Source: Diplonema japonicum
Taxonomy: Eukaryota; Euglenozoa; Diplonemea; Diplonemida; Diplonemidae
Direction: 5' to 3'
NCBI GenBank assembly: GCA_964019335.1
Contig: OZ025648.1
Location: forward strand, 682,001 to 746,000
Length of the DNA stretch: 64,000 nucleotides
Part shown: positions 1 to 11,205 of the stretch, one piece after another
How positions within the stretch are numbered: the first letter of the stretch is position 1
How the letters are laid out: every line of letters starts with the position of its first letter
The notes under the pieces: model-generated
Databases searched by the model: none
What the model saw: the letters and a program-made list of their open reading frames with translations, nothing else
What the model was told of the DNA's origin: nothing
Translations under genes and position numbers: made by a program

Positions 1-171
1 TTTGAGCCCTACATGGGGGACACGGTCTGCAGGGTGGCAGTGCATGAGGCATCTGCTTTTGTCCTGGCGCACACAGCCACCACAGAATCAAACGGGCTCA
101 GCGATGGGGGTGCTTCTGAGTCCACTTCGGACTCCGAACCACACACTGCTTACCCGTACTCTCAGGAGTAG
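1..171 (+). CDS. 3' end of an unidentified protein gene (partial)
   Basis: Reading frame 1 is open from the first base to a TAG at 169-171 and gives 56 residues with mixed, non-repetitive composition, ending in a Ser/Thr/Glu-rich tail (SESTSDSEPHTAYPYSQE). Immediately downstream the sequence collapses into homopolymer runs typical of the spacers here, which supports this being the true end of a gene whose body lies to the left of the window. It lies on the same strand as every other host gene. No domain can be recognised in so short a piece. A chance open frame is possible but less likely, given the sharp change in base complexity right after the stop. Confidence 0.45.
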   Translation, partial: FEPYMGDTVCRVAVHEASAFVLAHTATTESNGLSDGGASESTSDSEPHTAYPYSQE

Positions 172-236
172 TGTGACTCTTGTTTTTTGTTTTTTTTTTT
201 TTATTCTTCTGCCCCTTCTGGGTCCTCTCCCCTCCT

Positions 237-271
<35 letters not shown>

Positions 272-816
272 ATCGCTTCGCGAGAAGACGTCTACTCGAT
301 ATTTTTTTGTTTTTTTTTTTTACATCCTTTTCTGTTCTATTCTTTCGGTTGTGTTCCAAAAAAGAAGGGGGGGAGGGAATGCAAAAAAAAACAAAAACGG
401 GAAAGATATGATGGGGGGAAAAGAGAAAAAGAGGAAAAAAAAAGGGGGGAAGGAGGGAGGGGGGAAATGCATTCAGCTTCGATTTTCTCTGCTATATTTT
501 TTCCTTTTGTATGGGGAAGGTTTATGGTAACCCCCTCTTTTTTTTTTCTTCTTGTTCTCTTTTTTCTTTTCTCTCCCCTTTTTCAATCTCCTCCCTTTTT
601 TTTTCTTTTTTTTTTCGCCGACTTCACTGAGAATTTTAAAAGAAGAAAAGGAAAAGAAAAATGAAGAAAAGGATTTTTTTTTTGACGCTCCTTGTTTCTC
701 ACTTTTTTTTTTTCTATACTTACATTTCTTCTTCTCAATTGGAAGAAAAGAATTTAACTTAACCATCCTCCCCCCCATTTTTTCTCCCTTCCTCTTCCTC
801 TCCTCTTCCTGCGATC

Positions 817-849
<33 letters not shown>

Positions 850-2444
850 TCTAGGACGTTCGCCTTCAAGGTACATTGGTTGCCTTCTTCCCAAAGGTGC
901 TGCGCCACAATTCTTATTTATTTTGTTGTGTTACTTTTTATTAGTCTACTTTTTTTTTTCTTCTCTCCTTTTATATTTCTCCTTTTTTCCTTAATAGCAT
1001 AAAAAGCAGTTTACCCCCCCCTTTTTTTCTGTTTCTTTCCCCCTTCTTTTCTTTTCCCTTCCGGAAACGTAGCTAATCCTTCTCATACCCCTCCCCTGCC
1101 CTATAGCGAAGCAAGCCTCTCCCCCTTACATGCTCCACAAAAAAGTTACCTACCCGTCAAACGGATACGTGGCTTCTCGCCCCCCCCCCCCTTTTTTTGC
1201 CGTAGGACTAGCCAGTGGGCTAGTTGGTGGGCGAAAATGCTAACCATAAATGTCTAGTTTGCCTTAGGGGCGAATAGAAAGAGAAGAGGAACGATGAGAG
1301 TTATCTTTTTTTTTTTTTTTTTTTTTCGATTCTTGCAGCTGCTCCTTTTTCTCCCCTTTACTGCTTTCATATGACACTGCCCAGTGGCTTTTCCCCCCCC
1401 CCCTTTTTTTTCTCAAAAGAAACTGTGAGGTATTTAAGGGGACTTGTTTGTAGGCTCCCGTTGATTTTTTATAAAAAAAAAAAAAAAAGAAAAACCAAAA
1501 AAAAGAGGGTCTTCTCATTAGGTGTTCTGCCCGGGGCATACAGAACAAACAACAATGGCCCAAGTTCCACCCACCTTTTTTTGTTTTGTTTTTCTTCTTC
1601 TTTTTTTTTTGTGCTTCATCAGTAGCTTAACTTTTTTTATTTTTCGTGTTATGTAATTCACTGTGCCAAAACTTCTTGCCGAGGGAAGTTTGGGAATTCT
1701 ACAAACCGTAAAAGTGCATTAGTTAATCCCGAAAAACAACCAAACACAAGTTTTTTTTTCTTTCTCAAGGGAACACCGCGTGTCTACTGGAAGGGGAAAC
1801 TTATTTTTTTTATTTTAGCTACTTATACTTTTTTTTTTTTTTTTTTTGCTTCTCAAAAAAAAGAAAAGGAAAAAAGAAAAGACCCCCCCCCCTCCCCCTC
1901 CCCCCCCTTCCCTCTATTCTACTCTATCGGTTTGTTGTCATTGTAAAATGGAAAATGTGATTTCTAATGCCTTTGTTCCACCGAAATCTGACCTCTGAAA
2001 ATACAAAAAAAAAAAAAAAAAAAAAAAAAACAGGCAGAACGAGGGGAAGAAGGTCATGTGGCGTGGCATATTTTTCTTTCTTCGCAAATGAAGAGGTGAA
2101 AGAAGACGAAGAAAGGGGAGGGAATAGGGGGGGTGTTTCCTACCTGTTGTTTCCTCTTATATTCATCTTCTTTTTGCCCCTCTCTCTCTCTCTCTCTTTT
2201 TTTTTTTTTTTCTTCTCTTTCGCAAACTTCTTCCTTTGCTATACACCTTGTTTATTTTTACGACAAGCGGGAACCAAGCACGTCCTGTCTGAGAGGGGGC
2301 AGCCACAGGGGTTATTAATGTGTCCTGTGGGCTAAAAATTACAACTTTATGGCACACTTTTGAGCCAACGTGTGGTGGTCTAACTGATCGCCGTTTGACT
2401 GGAGTCACCTCGACGTTAAGGATAGAATTTTATTATTTCTTTTT

Positions 2445-2925
2445 GGTGGGCCGTTGCTAACACTCCCCTATCATTTTTTTTTTTTTTTTTTTTTTTGTTG
2501 GTGGGAGGAAGGGGAAGGAAGTAAAAAAAAAAAAAAAAAGGGTGAAAAAAAAAATACAACAAAAATACAGGGGTAACTTTAAAGCTTGCGTCGACGTTTT
2601 TTTTTTTTTTTTTTTGAGGGTGAAAAAAAAAGGTCGCACGAATTTACCACGTTTTTGGCCGTATTTTTTTTTTTTTTAGATGTTTCATCCACAATATATT
2701 AAAGAAGAAGATCTTTTTCTGGTAGACCAGAGTCAAAGTGAGCTTAGAGTTATTATTCCTGTTATGTTGTTTTTCTCAAAAAAAAAATAAATAAATAACG
2801 TTATATCACCTTTGAAAAAGGTTTTTTTTGTGTCAAAGAAAAGAAAAATTGTCTCCGGAAGGCTTTTGGAAAAATAACAGGGAACAACATGGCATCCCCC
2901 ATTTGGCGGGTGTTGCTAGCACTCC
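2445..2925 (+). repeat. Two short copies resembling a LINE 3' tail
   Basis: Bases 2445-2466 and 2904-2925 share the pattern GGYGGGYSKTTGCTARCACTCC. It resembles part of the conserved tail that follows the LINE-like copy at 60737-61085 and its solo tail at 55380-55472 (GGCGGGCCGTTGCTAACCAC). The first copy is soon followed by a T run. They may be extreme 5' truncations of a related element family. The match is short, so chance similarity is possible. Confidence 0.3.
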
Positions 2926-3849
2926 CCCCCCTCCATCAAAGCATTTTTTTTTTTAAAAGATGCTGATAGCGATGAATGAAGTTCAAATACCTGTAACTGG
3001 GTTGTGGTTACCTCTCCCCGTTTTTTTTTTTTTTTTTTTTTTTTGTTTTATTGCCCACAGCACCCTACTCATTAGTCTCTCTTTCTCTCCCCGAGGAAAA
3101 AAAAAAATCTCTTTTTTTCAAAAGGAATCCAAAATGCAAGAAAAAAAAATTTAAAAAAAAATGCAAAAAAAAAAAAATTAATTTAAAAAATCTGGAAAAA
3201 GAAAATGCAGTCTCTTTCCCTCCTCCTCCCGCTCTTGAAAAAAAAACCCCCCCAAACTTTACACCCCCACCCCCCCCCCCCCCCCCCCGGAGAGGGAATA
3301 AAAAAAAAGAAAAGAATGCATTACCAACCGGTTTCCATTATCTCTTCTCACATTTTTTTTTCTTCTTCTTCCATTCCCTTTTTTTTTAATCCCCGAACTG
3401 CACTTAGAATAAGCTGAAAGGCCCTATTTACACTCAAGCTTTTAAGCTAGTGGTTCACCAGTTCCTCCCCTTCAGAGTTATGAAACTATCTATGTGATAC
3501 CCTTTGCGGTAAGAGTGTTGGTGCAAAAGGAATCACTCCACGCACCAACATCCTTTTTGTACACTGTGCCACTTTCTTGTTACACACACCCCTTTTATTC
3601 CTCCCTCTTTTTTTTTTCTTCTCTTGCCTCTCGATTCCCCCTCCCCCCTTTTTTTTTTCCTCTCCTAAGGGATCCACGTTGAGAGGCAACTGTCAGTGCT
3701 GCTGCATTCGAATAAAGGCGAACATACAGGGCAAGCAGTTCAGCAGTGCATCCCATGGAGTCTCCTTTGGCCTTGTCGTTGCGCCCTGGTATGGAAAGGG
3801 GTCTGGATTCTCAGTGCCCTCAGCACAATACCTTTCTCCCTTTCCCTGC

Positions 3850-3996
3850 AGTGCGCGCTTCTTCTTCTTTTTCTTTTTTTTTTTCTCCTCTTCTTTTTCT
3901 TTTTCTCTTTACGGCCGGGCCTTCTACCCCCCCTCTTTTTTTTGTGTCTTTCCCCTCCCCCCTCTTTTCTCTGCAACTTCAAACCCTCAAATACAG
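3850..3996 (+). promoter_or_regulatory. Putative trans-splice acceptor for the 4010 gene
   Basis: A long C/T-rich stretch ends in ATACAG at 3991-3996, and the first in-frame ATG with a signal peptide follows 13 bases later at 4010. This arrangement of polypyrimidine tract, AG, short 5' UTR and ATG is the euglenozoan spliced-leader acceptor layout. No spliced-leader gene is visible to confirm it. Confidence 0.4.
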
Positions 3997-4009
3997 GAAA
4001 TGTGAGAAC

Positions 4010-7000
4010 ATGTCCTTTCTGCTGGCACTTGTGACGTTGGCGAGCGTGAACTCTGTTCTTCTGGATCCCCCAGGCGGCCAAGTGCGTCAAGGTGAAGTGG
4101 TGCGGGTGACGGGTGTGACCGATGTGGAAGTGATGGTTGAGGTGAGTGCCAAGGGCAACGGTGGTGTGCGCAACTTTACTGTTGGGAGTGCATCTGAGGG
4201 CGGGTGGGGTTTCATCCTGGAGACCGGCGACTGGAGCGTCAGCGCTTATCAAACACACACTAGAACACTGCAAAACGGTCCTCTGTCAGGCCCCTGGGGC
4301 TTCAGTGTTGTGATTGTGTGCAGTGTAGCTGTGGACCCCTCCCCTTCTGCTGTGATGACCTCGTCGCTGCCCGTTCTCTACACCTCCACAGGAACCGACT
4401 ACACTCCTTCTATAACAGTGACGCTGAAGTCACCTGGAGCGGACATCAACTTCTCGCTCACCTCGTCCTCTCTCCCTCCTAGTACCTTGGGTCTTTACAC
4501 TGCCCCCCTCCGCCTCTCTTCGTCTAGCTACCTCCACTACTCCTGCTACGGGGCCAACATGGTCACGTCACCCGTCGCGTCCGTCTACTTCAAGCTGCGT
4601 GAAGACACCATCAGCACAGGTCTCATTTGGATTGTGACAGGAGTGATAGCAGTACTAGCCATCGTGTGGTGGGTGGCGTTTTACAGGAAGACTGAAATGA
4701 GGAAGCACGCGGGAGGGAGGAAGAAGGGCAAGCGGTCCTACGCAGACATCGACAGAAGCGCGTGGTGCCTGTACAACCTAGGCGAGGCGGGGACACTGTT
4801 GCTAGGCATCGTGTGGTTCTGTGTAGACGTGGTGAGCGATGGTGATGTCCCAAAATGGGTCACCTTCACTCTCATTGCGGTCACGTTGGTGCAGATTTGT
4901 TGCGCTGCAAGACGCACTTATGTGACGTACGCAAAGGGCTTCACACACCTTTCATACCCAGGGTGGTACACAGTGTTCACAGCCTCCAACGAGGCATTGC
5001 TGTCTTCTCACCGCTACCGCATGCGCTTCTTCACCATCACTATGATCTGCATAACCCTCCACCTCGTAGCTTCCCTCCTGTATATTGTTGACGATGCGGG
5101 TGCAGGCACGGTGGCTTTCCTGCTCCACCGCATAGTCTCGCTGTTCACCCTTGCAGTAGGGATACCTATGATTTTTACAGGCTATGTGTCCAGAAGGAAG
5201 CTGAAAAAGCACAACCCAGACAGAGCCGACAAAGCTGACCCCTTTGCGTCCCCCATGCGCCACCACACTGACGAGACATCTGATCCCAGCAGCCACGGTA
5301 ACGATCCCTATGCGTCTCCTGATCCTGATGTTCTTCTGTCAGATGTCGAGACTATCCTCAAAGCACAAGTAGCACTTGCGGAGGAGGTTACCATTCTGAG
5401 GAGCTTGCGGTCTATCCGGACTGACCCCACGTTGGACCCCTCAGTGAAATTAATGAGAGAGAAGCAGCTGATGGAGGGTTGGCTTCAAACCGATGGACAC
5501 GAGGAAGGCTTCGAAGGGGGTTCCAGCGGTGGAGGTGACGCACGTGACCCAGAGGAGCTGGGCACAGCAGAACATAACAATAGAGAACCTGACAATAGAG
5601 AACAAAACAGTAAACCCGTTCCACCCATTGTGCTGCCCCCTGCGCTGCTGACAAGGGAAAGCCCCCCCGAGAGCGACAAGAAGCGCACAGCAACCGATAG
5701 CACAGCTTTACTAGCAGCAGTATTACTGGGGAAAGGCAGGGGAAGGGGCAACGCACTCGCAGCCTTGAAAAAGAAGGAGGACAACACAGACACAGACAGA
5801 GGCAAACTGGAAGAAGGGAAGAGCCTCGTGACGTCGCCTGATGAACATGTAGAAAGTGATAGAGAGCAAATGCCTAGCGTAGTTAAAAAGTCCGATCCTA
5901 CTCAACTAGATGAGCAAGCGGCGCTGCCGGTGCGCGACGTGATCAAAGAAGACGTAGTTAAGACAGAAAGCGCCACACCGACACCGACAAGCAGCCCCCT
6001 CCCGAAGCCATCGCCAAAGAAGACCCGCAAACTGAGCACCTCAAGCTCGGAGGCTCTTCGCAACCCACTCGCGAAAAGTATTGCTGCTATAAGAACAAGT
6101 ACACCACCAAGCCCCATCCAAGCACCAGCTGGGCGGGAGGATGATGAACCTGATGCAGCACACAGCACGCCGACTCGAAAGGGGATACTACGAACCCCGC
6201 AAACACAACCTATCGAAAAACTTCACGCTAGAATCTCACCTCTTGTTGCCCCTGCGAAAAGTCCAAAGATTATCTCACCCCAACAGCACCCAAGTTCCCC
6301 GATGCCCACGAGCCCTTGTACTCCTAAGAGCCCTTGGACACCAGTGCCCCACACTTCGGTTGCTTCTGCTGAGGCGCACTCAAGCAACAAGGAACAACCG
6401 GATTCACCCACCACGGGCCTCCCGGGGCGTCCGCAGCAGAAGTCTGACGAGAAGCAGAAAGAGCTAGAGACAGAAATTGCAACTCTAAGGGCGCAAGTGT
6501 ATTCGGACCGGAAGTCTTCGCAGAAAGAGCTGCAAGATATCCTGGAGAAGTACAAGCTCACACCCAGTGATGACGGACAGTCAGGGCATGCGGAGTCCAT
6601 TCGCGACATGGTCGAGTCAGTGCGCTCAGAGCGACGGATGTCACAAGCAGAGATGCAGGAGACGCTGCAGAACATGCAGGACAAGTTCTCGTCGGAGGCT
6701 TCGAACCTAAGAGCTACAATAGCAAGTATGGAGGCAACAATATTGGCGAAAGAATTTAGCACTGTGAGTGAGATAGAACAGCTGAGAGCAGAGCTCCAAA
6801 AGCTAAAGGAGAATCTCAAACAAGATGACAAGAAGGAGAGCTTGCAGGCCACAATGAAAGAGAAAGAGAACGAACTGCGTGTCCTGAAGCAGCAATCCAA
6901 ACCGCCTGGGAGACGAACCTCAGGCATGACACTGGAGGAAGTGGCAGGCAGCGTTGTTGAGAGCGTGATCATCCCACCTCGGCAGCGGGGTGACACGGCT

Positions 7001-7465
7001 GTTTCACCTCTTTCGGCGAGATCCTACAACTCCGAAGACTCTGATGACCGGCAGATGGTTCGGGTGGGCAGCAAGGCACTGCTGCTCGACATGGTGGGCA
7101 GAGTAGGGGGCCTCTTAGACGCAAGAGGGAAAGAGATCGCAACTACAGCAAGCAGTCCGTCGCCTCGTGGAGTTGAGCGCAACCTAGGCACTTCCCAAAA
7201 GTCAGCCCACTCGGCAGCGTCGCAGGACCATGTGGCCAATGACTCACCTAAGCCCCCGCTAGTCCCCACGAGGAAGCCATCACCTGTTCTTGCAGCTTTA
7301 AACTCAGCAAGCCCCCCGCCCAAGCGTACCGGAATAGATATACAAGGTTTGCTCTCTTCACCAAGAGGTAGTGTCAGTAGTGCAAGCCCCTCGCCCAGAG
7401 GACGGGGTAGAGGCAGGGGTAGGGGTAGGTCACTAGAGTCTGCATCCAAAGCTGCGGGTACCTAG
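4010..7465 (+). CDS. Five-pass membrane protein with signal peptide, ectodomain and long cytoplasmic coiled-coil tail
   Basis: 1151 residues, no intron needed. The frame is open further upstream, but only through homopolymer-coded sequence. The ATG at 4010 gives a classic signal peptide (MSFLLALVTLASVNS) and follows an AG acceptor. Residues about 20-200 form a beta-rich Ser/Thr-rich ectodomain. Hydrophobic segments lie at about 202-225, 252-274, 283-300, 339-360 and 364-392. The remaining 750 residues are charged and Ser/Pro-rich, with a predicted coiled coil at about 810-970 and a C-terminal run of Arg-Gly repeats. This suggests a surface sensor or adhesion protein with an intracellular scaffold, but no named family is recognised. 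The next gene starts 66 bases downstream, consistent with co-transcription. Confidence 0.85.
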   Translation: MSFLLALVTLASVNSVLLDPPGGQVRQGEVVRVTGVTDVEVMVEVSAKGNGGVRNFTVGSASEGGWGFILETGDWSVSAYQTHTRTLQNGPLSGPWGFSVVIVCSVAVDPSPSAVMTSSLPVLYTSTGTDYTPSITVTLKSPGADINFSLTSSSLPPSTLGLYTAPLRLSSSSYLHYSCYGANMVTSPVASVYFKLREDTISTGLIWIVTGVIAVLAIVWWVAFYRKTEMRKHAGGRKKGKRSYADIDRSAWCLYNLGEAGTLLLGIVWFCVDVVSDGDVPKWVTFTLIAVTLVQICCAARRTYVTYAKGFTHLSYPGWYTVFTASNEALLSSHRYRMRFFTITMICITLHLVASLLYIVDDAGAGTVAFLLHRIVSLFTLAVGIPMIFTGYVSRRKLKKHNPDRADKADPFASPMRHHTDETSDPSSHGNDPYASPDPDVLLSDVETILKAQVALAEEVTILRSLRSIRTDPTLDPSVKLMREKQLMEGWLQTDGHEEGFEGGSSGGGDARDPEELGTAEHNNREPDNREQNSKPVPPIVLPPALLTRESPPESDKKRTATDSTALLAAVLLGKGRGRGNALAALKKKEDNTDTDRGKLEEGKSLVTSPDEHVESDREQMPSVVKKSDPTQLDEQAALPVRDVIKEDVVKTESATPTPTSSPLPKPSPKKTRKLSTSSSEALRNPLAKSIAAIRTSTPPSPIQAPAGREDDEPDAAHSTPTRKGILRTPQTQPIEKLHARISPLVAPAKSPKIISPQQHPSSPMPTSPCTPKSPWTPVPHTSVASAEAHSSNKEQPDSPTTGLPGRPQQKSDEKQKELETEIATLRAQVYSDRKSSQKELQDILEKYKLTPSDDGQSGHAESIRDMVESVRSERRMSQAEMQETLQNMQDKFSSEASNLRATIASMEATILAKEFSTVSEIEQLRAELQKLKENLKQDDKKESLQATMKEKENELRVLKQQSKPPGRRTSGMTLEEVAGSVVESVIIPPRQRGDTAVSPLSARSYNSEDSDDRQMVRVGSKALLLDMVGRVGGLLDARGKEIATTASSPSPRGVERNLGTSQKSAHSAASQDHVANDSPKPPLVPTRKPSPVLAALNSASPPPKRTGIDIQGLLSSPRGSVSSASPSPRGRGRGRGRGRSLESASKAAGT

Positions 7466-7500
7466 ATGGTGTCTTTGCATGTTTGTATATGTTAGCCTTC

Positions 7501-7531
7501 CGCCCTGCAGGTAAGTAACTCAACACCACAG
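7501..7531 (+). promoter_or_regulatory. Putative acceptor sites in a 66-base intergenic gap
   Basis: Two AG sites, CCCTGCAG ending at 7510 and ACCACAG ending at 7531, precede the ATG at 7532. The whole space from the upstream stop codon is only 66 bases, too short for an ordinary independent promoter plus terminator. Confidence 0.35.
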
Positions 7532-8686
7532 ATGAAAGACAAATGGCGGACGGCGGCCCATGCCTTCACAGGTGGCCACAGCACGTACTCCGAAAGCAGG
7601 AGGGGGTCCCTCACCTCGGCGGTCAACTCGGAAGATGCGCTGTCTCACGTCCCTAGCATGGCCTCCAGGAGGAGCAGGCGGGGGAGACAGCGACAGAGTG
7701 TAGGCGAAAATTTGAGAAAGCAAGGAACATTCAAGAAAAGGTACGAAGAGGACGTCGGGAAATACAAACAACTGGCTGCCAAGCTAAAGGAGCAGGAAGA
7801 TAACATCAACACGCTCACAAGCACCATTGACAACAGTGTGGCCGCTCACGAATCGTTGATGGCCGAAATGAAAAACAAGATACACGTGCTCAAGCAGAAC
7901 ATCGAAAACTTGCGTGAGACCATCGACCTCAAAGAAGAAGTGATAAAGGACAATCACGATCAGATACGAGAATGGCGGGGCCTGGCCTTCAACGATGAGG
8001 TGCGCAGGGCGTTCAACTTCATTCTCCGCACGAGGAACGACGACATCTACGGTGTGCGCCCCGAGGATGTGTTCGATCAGGAAACGATGGAGAAGTTCTA
8101 TGCTTCTAAACGTGTCATCAAAAAAAATAGAAGGATAGGTTTGGAAAAGCGACAGGCAAGCAAGTTTGCGTGTTCTGTGGGTGGGATGGTGGTACCTGTT
8201 CTGGTGGCACTGTCCCTGCAAATGAAGGAAGAGGCAAAATTTCGTATGGCGGTGCTAAGGTCTGTGGGGATAAAGACAGGAGAGGGTACAGGGGGGAAGT
8301 GGTTGGCTCAAGTCGCACAGAAGGTCCCTGAAACAGAAGAAGATCAAGAAAAACCAGCACCTCCGCCCACACCACCGCCTGAACCCATCCACTGCAACGG
8401 GCGGTGGGCTAGATACCTTGCATCACACAATGACATCACTGTAAGGAAGCAACCGCAGCTCTCTACTGTACAGGTGATGTTGAAGGATTACCGTGCAGCT
8501 CTGACTTCGTTGAGCATAGAGGAAAAGGAGAATGAGACAGCCAAAGAAAGGAAACAACGCATTGCAAACAAGAGTAACAAACAGTTCCAGCTGGAGCGAA
8601 CCCGCCCAGAGTCCCCCATGCCCGACCTATTCCTTTGGAAACACCTTCCTGAGAACACCACAAACTTGGTTGTCCCGAAGTGGTGA
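7532..8686 (+). CDS. Coiled-coil protein of unknown function
   Basis: 384 residues, single exon. The N-terminal 60 residues are basic and Ser/Arg-rich; a coiled coil runs about 61-150. Two Cys residues (FACSVGG; HCNGRW) and a Pro-rich linker at about 275-290 follow. No catalytic motif is seen. The ATG lies directly after ACCACAG; another AG at 7510 (CCCTGCAG) is an alternative acceptor that would leave a 21-base leader. The composition and its place beside kinesin-9 and an IQ protein would suit a cytoskeletal or axonemal role, but that rests on context alone. Confidence 0.75.
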   Translation: MKDKWRTAAHAFTGGHSTYSESRRGSLTSAVNSEDALSHVPSMASRRSRRGRQRQSVGENLRKQGTFKKRYEEDVGKYKQLAAKLKEQEDNINTLTSTIDNSVAAHESLMAEMKNKIHVLKQNIENLRETIDLKEEVIKDNHDQIREWRGLAFNDEVRRAFNFILRTRNDDIYGVRPEDVFDQETMEKFYASKRVIKKNRRIGLEKRQASKFACSVGGMVVPVLVALSLQMKEEAKFRMAVLRSVGIKTGEGTGGKWLAQVAQKVPETEEDQEKPAPPPTPPPEPIHCNGRWARYLASHNDITVRKQPQLSTVQVMLKDYRAALTSLSIEEKENETAKERKQRIANKSNKQFQLERTRPESPMPDLFLWKHLPENTTNLVVPKW

Positions 8687-8807
8687 TGTTGATGTGAGTT
8701 TTAGTTAACTTCGCACGTTATGCTTATTCCCATAAGCAGCACAACCGCAAGTAGAATTCATATTTAATTTAGTTACACTGATAGCATAGTATAGGCAAAA
8801 CATCAAG

Positions 8808-11088
8808 ATGGGTAAAGGTGCCGTGAAGGTAGTTCTCCGCACCCGCCCCACCGAACGGTTTGCGGATAATCTTAAACTGCAGGATGCAAGCTCGCTGAAC
8901 TTCTTCTTTCCCAAGAAAAAGGACTCAGGGGGCGTGGGTGCAAGCAACATCCAAGAGCACTTCTCCTTCAAGTACGACGGCATACTGCACAATGCCGGAC
9001 AGGAGACCGTGTATGAAGAGGTCGCCCGACCCGTGATTGGCAGCCTCCTGCAAGGAGTGAACAGCACAGTAATGGCCTACGGGCAGACAGGTGCAGGGAA
9101 GACATACACAATGACGGGGGGCTCTGACTTCAAGAGCCGGGGGCTCATACCGAGGACGATCACAGACCTGTTTGCTGAAATCTCACACCTACCTGAAAAG
9201 GTATTTGAAGTGAAAGTCAGTTACATGGAGATTTACAATGAAAAAATATATGACCTGCTGGGAAGCAGTGACGCATCGCAAGGACTGGCCATACAAGAGG
9301 ACACAATGCAGGGAATCACCGTAAAGGGACTAGAGCTGTGCACGGCCTCGAATGAAGCAGAGGCACTCTCGCTCCTGTTCAACGGGAACCAGAGGCGTGC
9401 CATGGGCGAGCACACGCTGAACGAAAACAGCACGCGGTCGCACTGCATTTACACCATCTACGTGAAGTCCCGTTCCCGCGTGGAATCTGATGGACACTCC
9501 TTGCAGTCGAAGCTTAATATGGTAGACTTGGCTGGGTCGGAGCGTGTGGCAAAAACAGGCTCAGAAGGGTCGATTCTCAAAGAGGCAATGTACATCAACA
9601 AGTCTCTCTCCTTCCTGGAGCAGGTTGTCATTGCACTCGGGTCTGCCCATCGCCCGCATGTGCCCTATAGACAATGCAAGCTCACAAATTACCTGAAGGA
9701 CTCACTGGGTGGCAATTGCAAGACAGTGATGGTGGCGAACGTCTGGGGCGAGGAGCGGCACTTGGAGGAGACACTGTCGACGCTCAAGTTCGCAGCACGG
9801 ATGATGAAGGTGCAGAACGACGTAACAGCCAACAGCATCATGGACCCCGCAGGGCAGATCAAGATGCTCCAAAAACAGATTCAAGAACTGAAGGCGGAGC
9901 TGCAGATGCAAAACCAGCTGCACGGTAAAAGCCACATCAAGTACGACGCCTTCTCTGATGACGAACGCTTTGACCTCGAGAAGCGGGTGCAGCAGTATCT
10001 GTCGGGAACGCTGGAGGAGATAGAGGTCAGGAACTTGCGTGATGTGAAGGAGTACTTCAAACTCTTCAAAGCGTGCGTTCTAAGGGCTACCAGCGAAGCA
10101 GAAGAAAATATCCGAGCCAAGTACACGCTCACTGAACAGGAACCCGATCGGCCTGCCAACGGAGCACCACCAGACCAAGAGGTACCCGATGGAACTGGTG
10201 AGCTTGACGCTGCTTCAGGGTTTGGGATAGGAACAGGAGCCGCTGCCAAGGGTATCAAAAACACCATTGGTGCCACGTCGCCAGGGAAGTCGTCAGGAGT
10301 TCCTCCGTCACCTGAGCTAGGCGAAGGCGGTCAGTACACGCAGGAGGGAACCAAGTCCATCACGGTATGGGCACGGGTTACGTCACTTCATATTTTTATC
10401 TACACAGTTGCCCGACCGGTCGCAGGCTTACGAGGACTTCAAAAACAACGAAGGTGCAGAGCTAAATCAGAACCTGAAGATACATGCTACAAAACTGAGA
10501 GACCTTAAGCAGGAGGGGCTTGAGAAGGGAGGGATGTTGCAGGAGCTGAAGACTGCCATTGAGGAGCTTAAGCGGCAGGCGGAGGACAGCATGCGGGTGA
10601 CGCATGACAGCGACGAGATTGTTGATGCAGAGAGCGCACAGCTCCTGGAAGACCTCAAGCGGAAGAAGTTCGCATATAGAGAGCTCCATGACAACCTCAT
10701 GTGTCTAAGGACGGAAAAGGAGTCAGTCATAAAGCTGAGCAACCAGGCGAGGCAACAGCTGGTGTCTACCTTCGAGGCTTGGTACACGAAGACCTACTCA
10801 GATAGCTTGCAGCAGGACAGCGCTGCGTACGTTGTGCCACAGGTATGATAACGTGGACACACACCACACCAGCACTACAGGGCGAACGTCTAGATGAAGG
10901 CGAACAGTTTGATAAGATGGAAGAGGAACGCTTGCTGAGGGAGGACCCGAGCTCTCTTGAATTTTACAGGTATACTTCACTTGCAGTACTTAACTTTTTT
11001 TTCTTCTTCTTTTTTTTACAGGGCGCAGAGGATGACCCGGAAGCCAAAACGTGGCGCTGGGTGGGCAGCCGCTCGCACGGTCCGCTAG
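8808..11088 (+). CDS. KIF9: Kinesin-9 (KIF9-type) motor protein, four exons
   Basis: Exons 8808-10364, 10408-10842, 10881-10969 and 11022-11088; the introns are 43, 38 and 52 nt, each GTAT...ACAG, and phases join correctly to give 715 residues. The N-terminal motor has P-loop GQTGAGKT (92-99), switch I NENSTRSH (205-212) and switch II DLAGSE (240-245). The segment after the motor (YLSGTLEEIE, then RAKYTLTEQE) matches the neck region of kinesin-9, not other kinesins. The tail is coiled coil and ends EFYRAQRM before a basic terminus, as in KIF9. Kinesin-9 is an axonemal central-apparatus or flagellar motor in other protists. Family assignment is confident from sequence; the cellular role is from family knowledge. 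Confidence 0.93.
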
Positions 11089-11189
11089 CATACTTGTTAT
11101 ATGTTATGTCACTTTACATCCACAGAAGGGCACCACCCTTCGCCTCTTGTTACCATATGTTCTTCACTTTGTTTTGTATAGTTGCGCAC

Positions 11190-11200
11190 CACCACTACAG
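11190..11200 (+). promoter_or_regulatory. Putative trans-splice acceptor before the disulfide isomerase
   Basis: ACCACTACAG ends at 11200, five bases before the ATG at 11206. The gap to the kinesin-9 stop codon is 117 bases. Confidence 0.35.
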
Positions 11201-11205
11201 GCGAG

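Larger units (their letters stand above)
172..4009. other. Long low-complexity spacer, no gene seen
   Basis: Almost entirely runs of T, A, C and G broken by short complex islands (about 860-900, 1080-1260, 2260-2430, 2700-2760, 3400-3570). Translations in all frames are Phe/Lys/Pro-rich artefacts of homopolymers. A 9-bp inverted repeat (TGTTGGTGC at 3516-3524, GCACCAACA at 3542-3550) could form a hairpin. The last 150 bases before the next gene are pyrimidine-rich and look like part of that gene's acceptor region. No tRNA or other RNA gene was recognised. Confidence 0.7.

Noticed and set aside
2-664. 220-residue open frame at the window start
   Set aside because: Beyond about base 180 it is Phe/Lys runs from homopolymers; the frame ending at 171 has better coding character.
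1190-1260. Possible tRNA near AGGACTAGCCAGTGGGCTAG
   Set aside because: Could not be folded by eye into a cloverleaf with T-loop consensus.
3746-4009. Upstream extension of the 4010 membrane protein
   Set aside because: It is coded by pyrimidine runs, and the 4010 start gives a signal peptide right after an AG acceptor.
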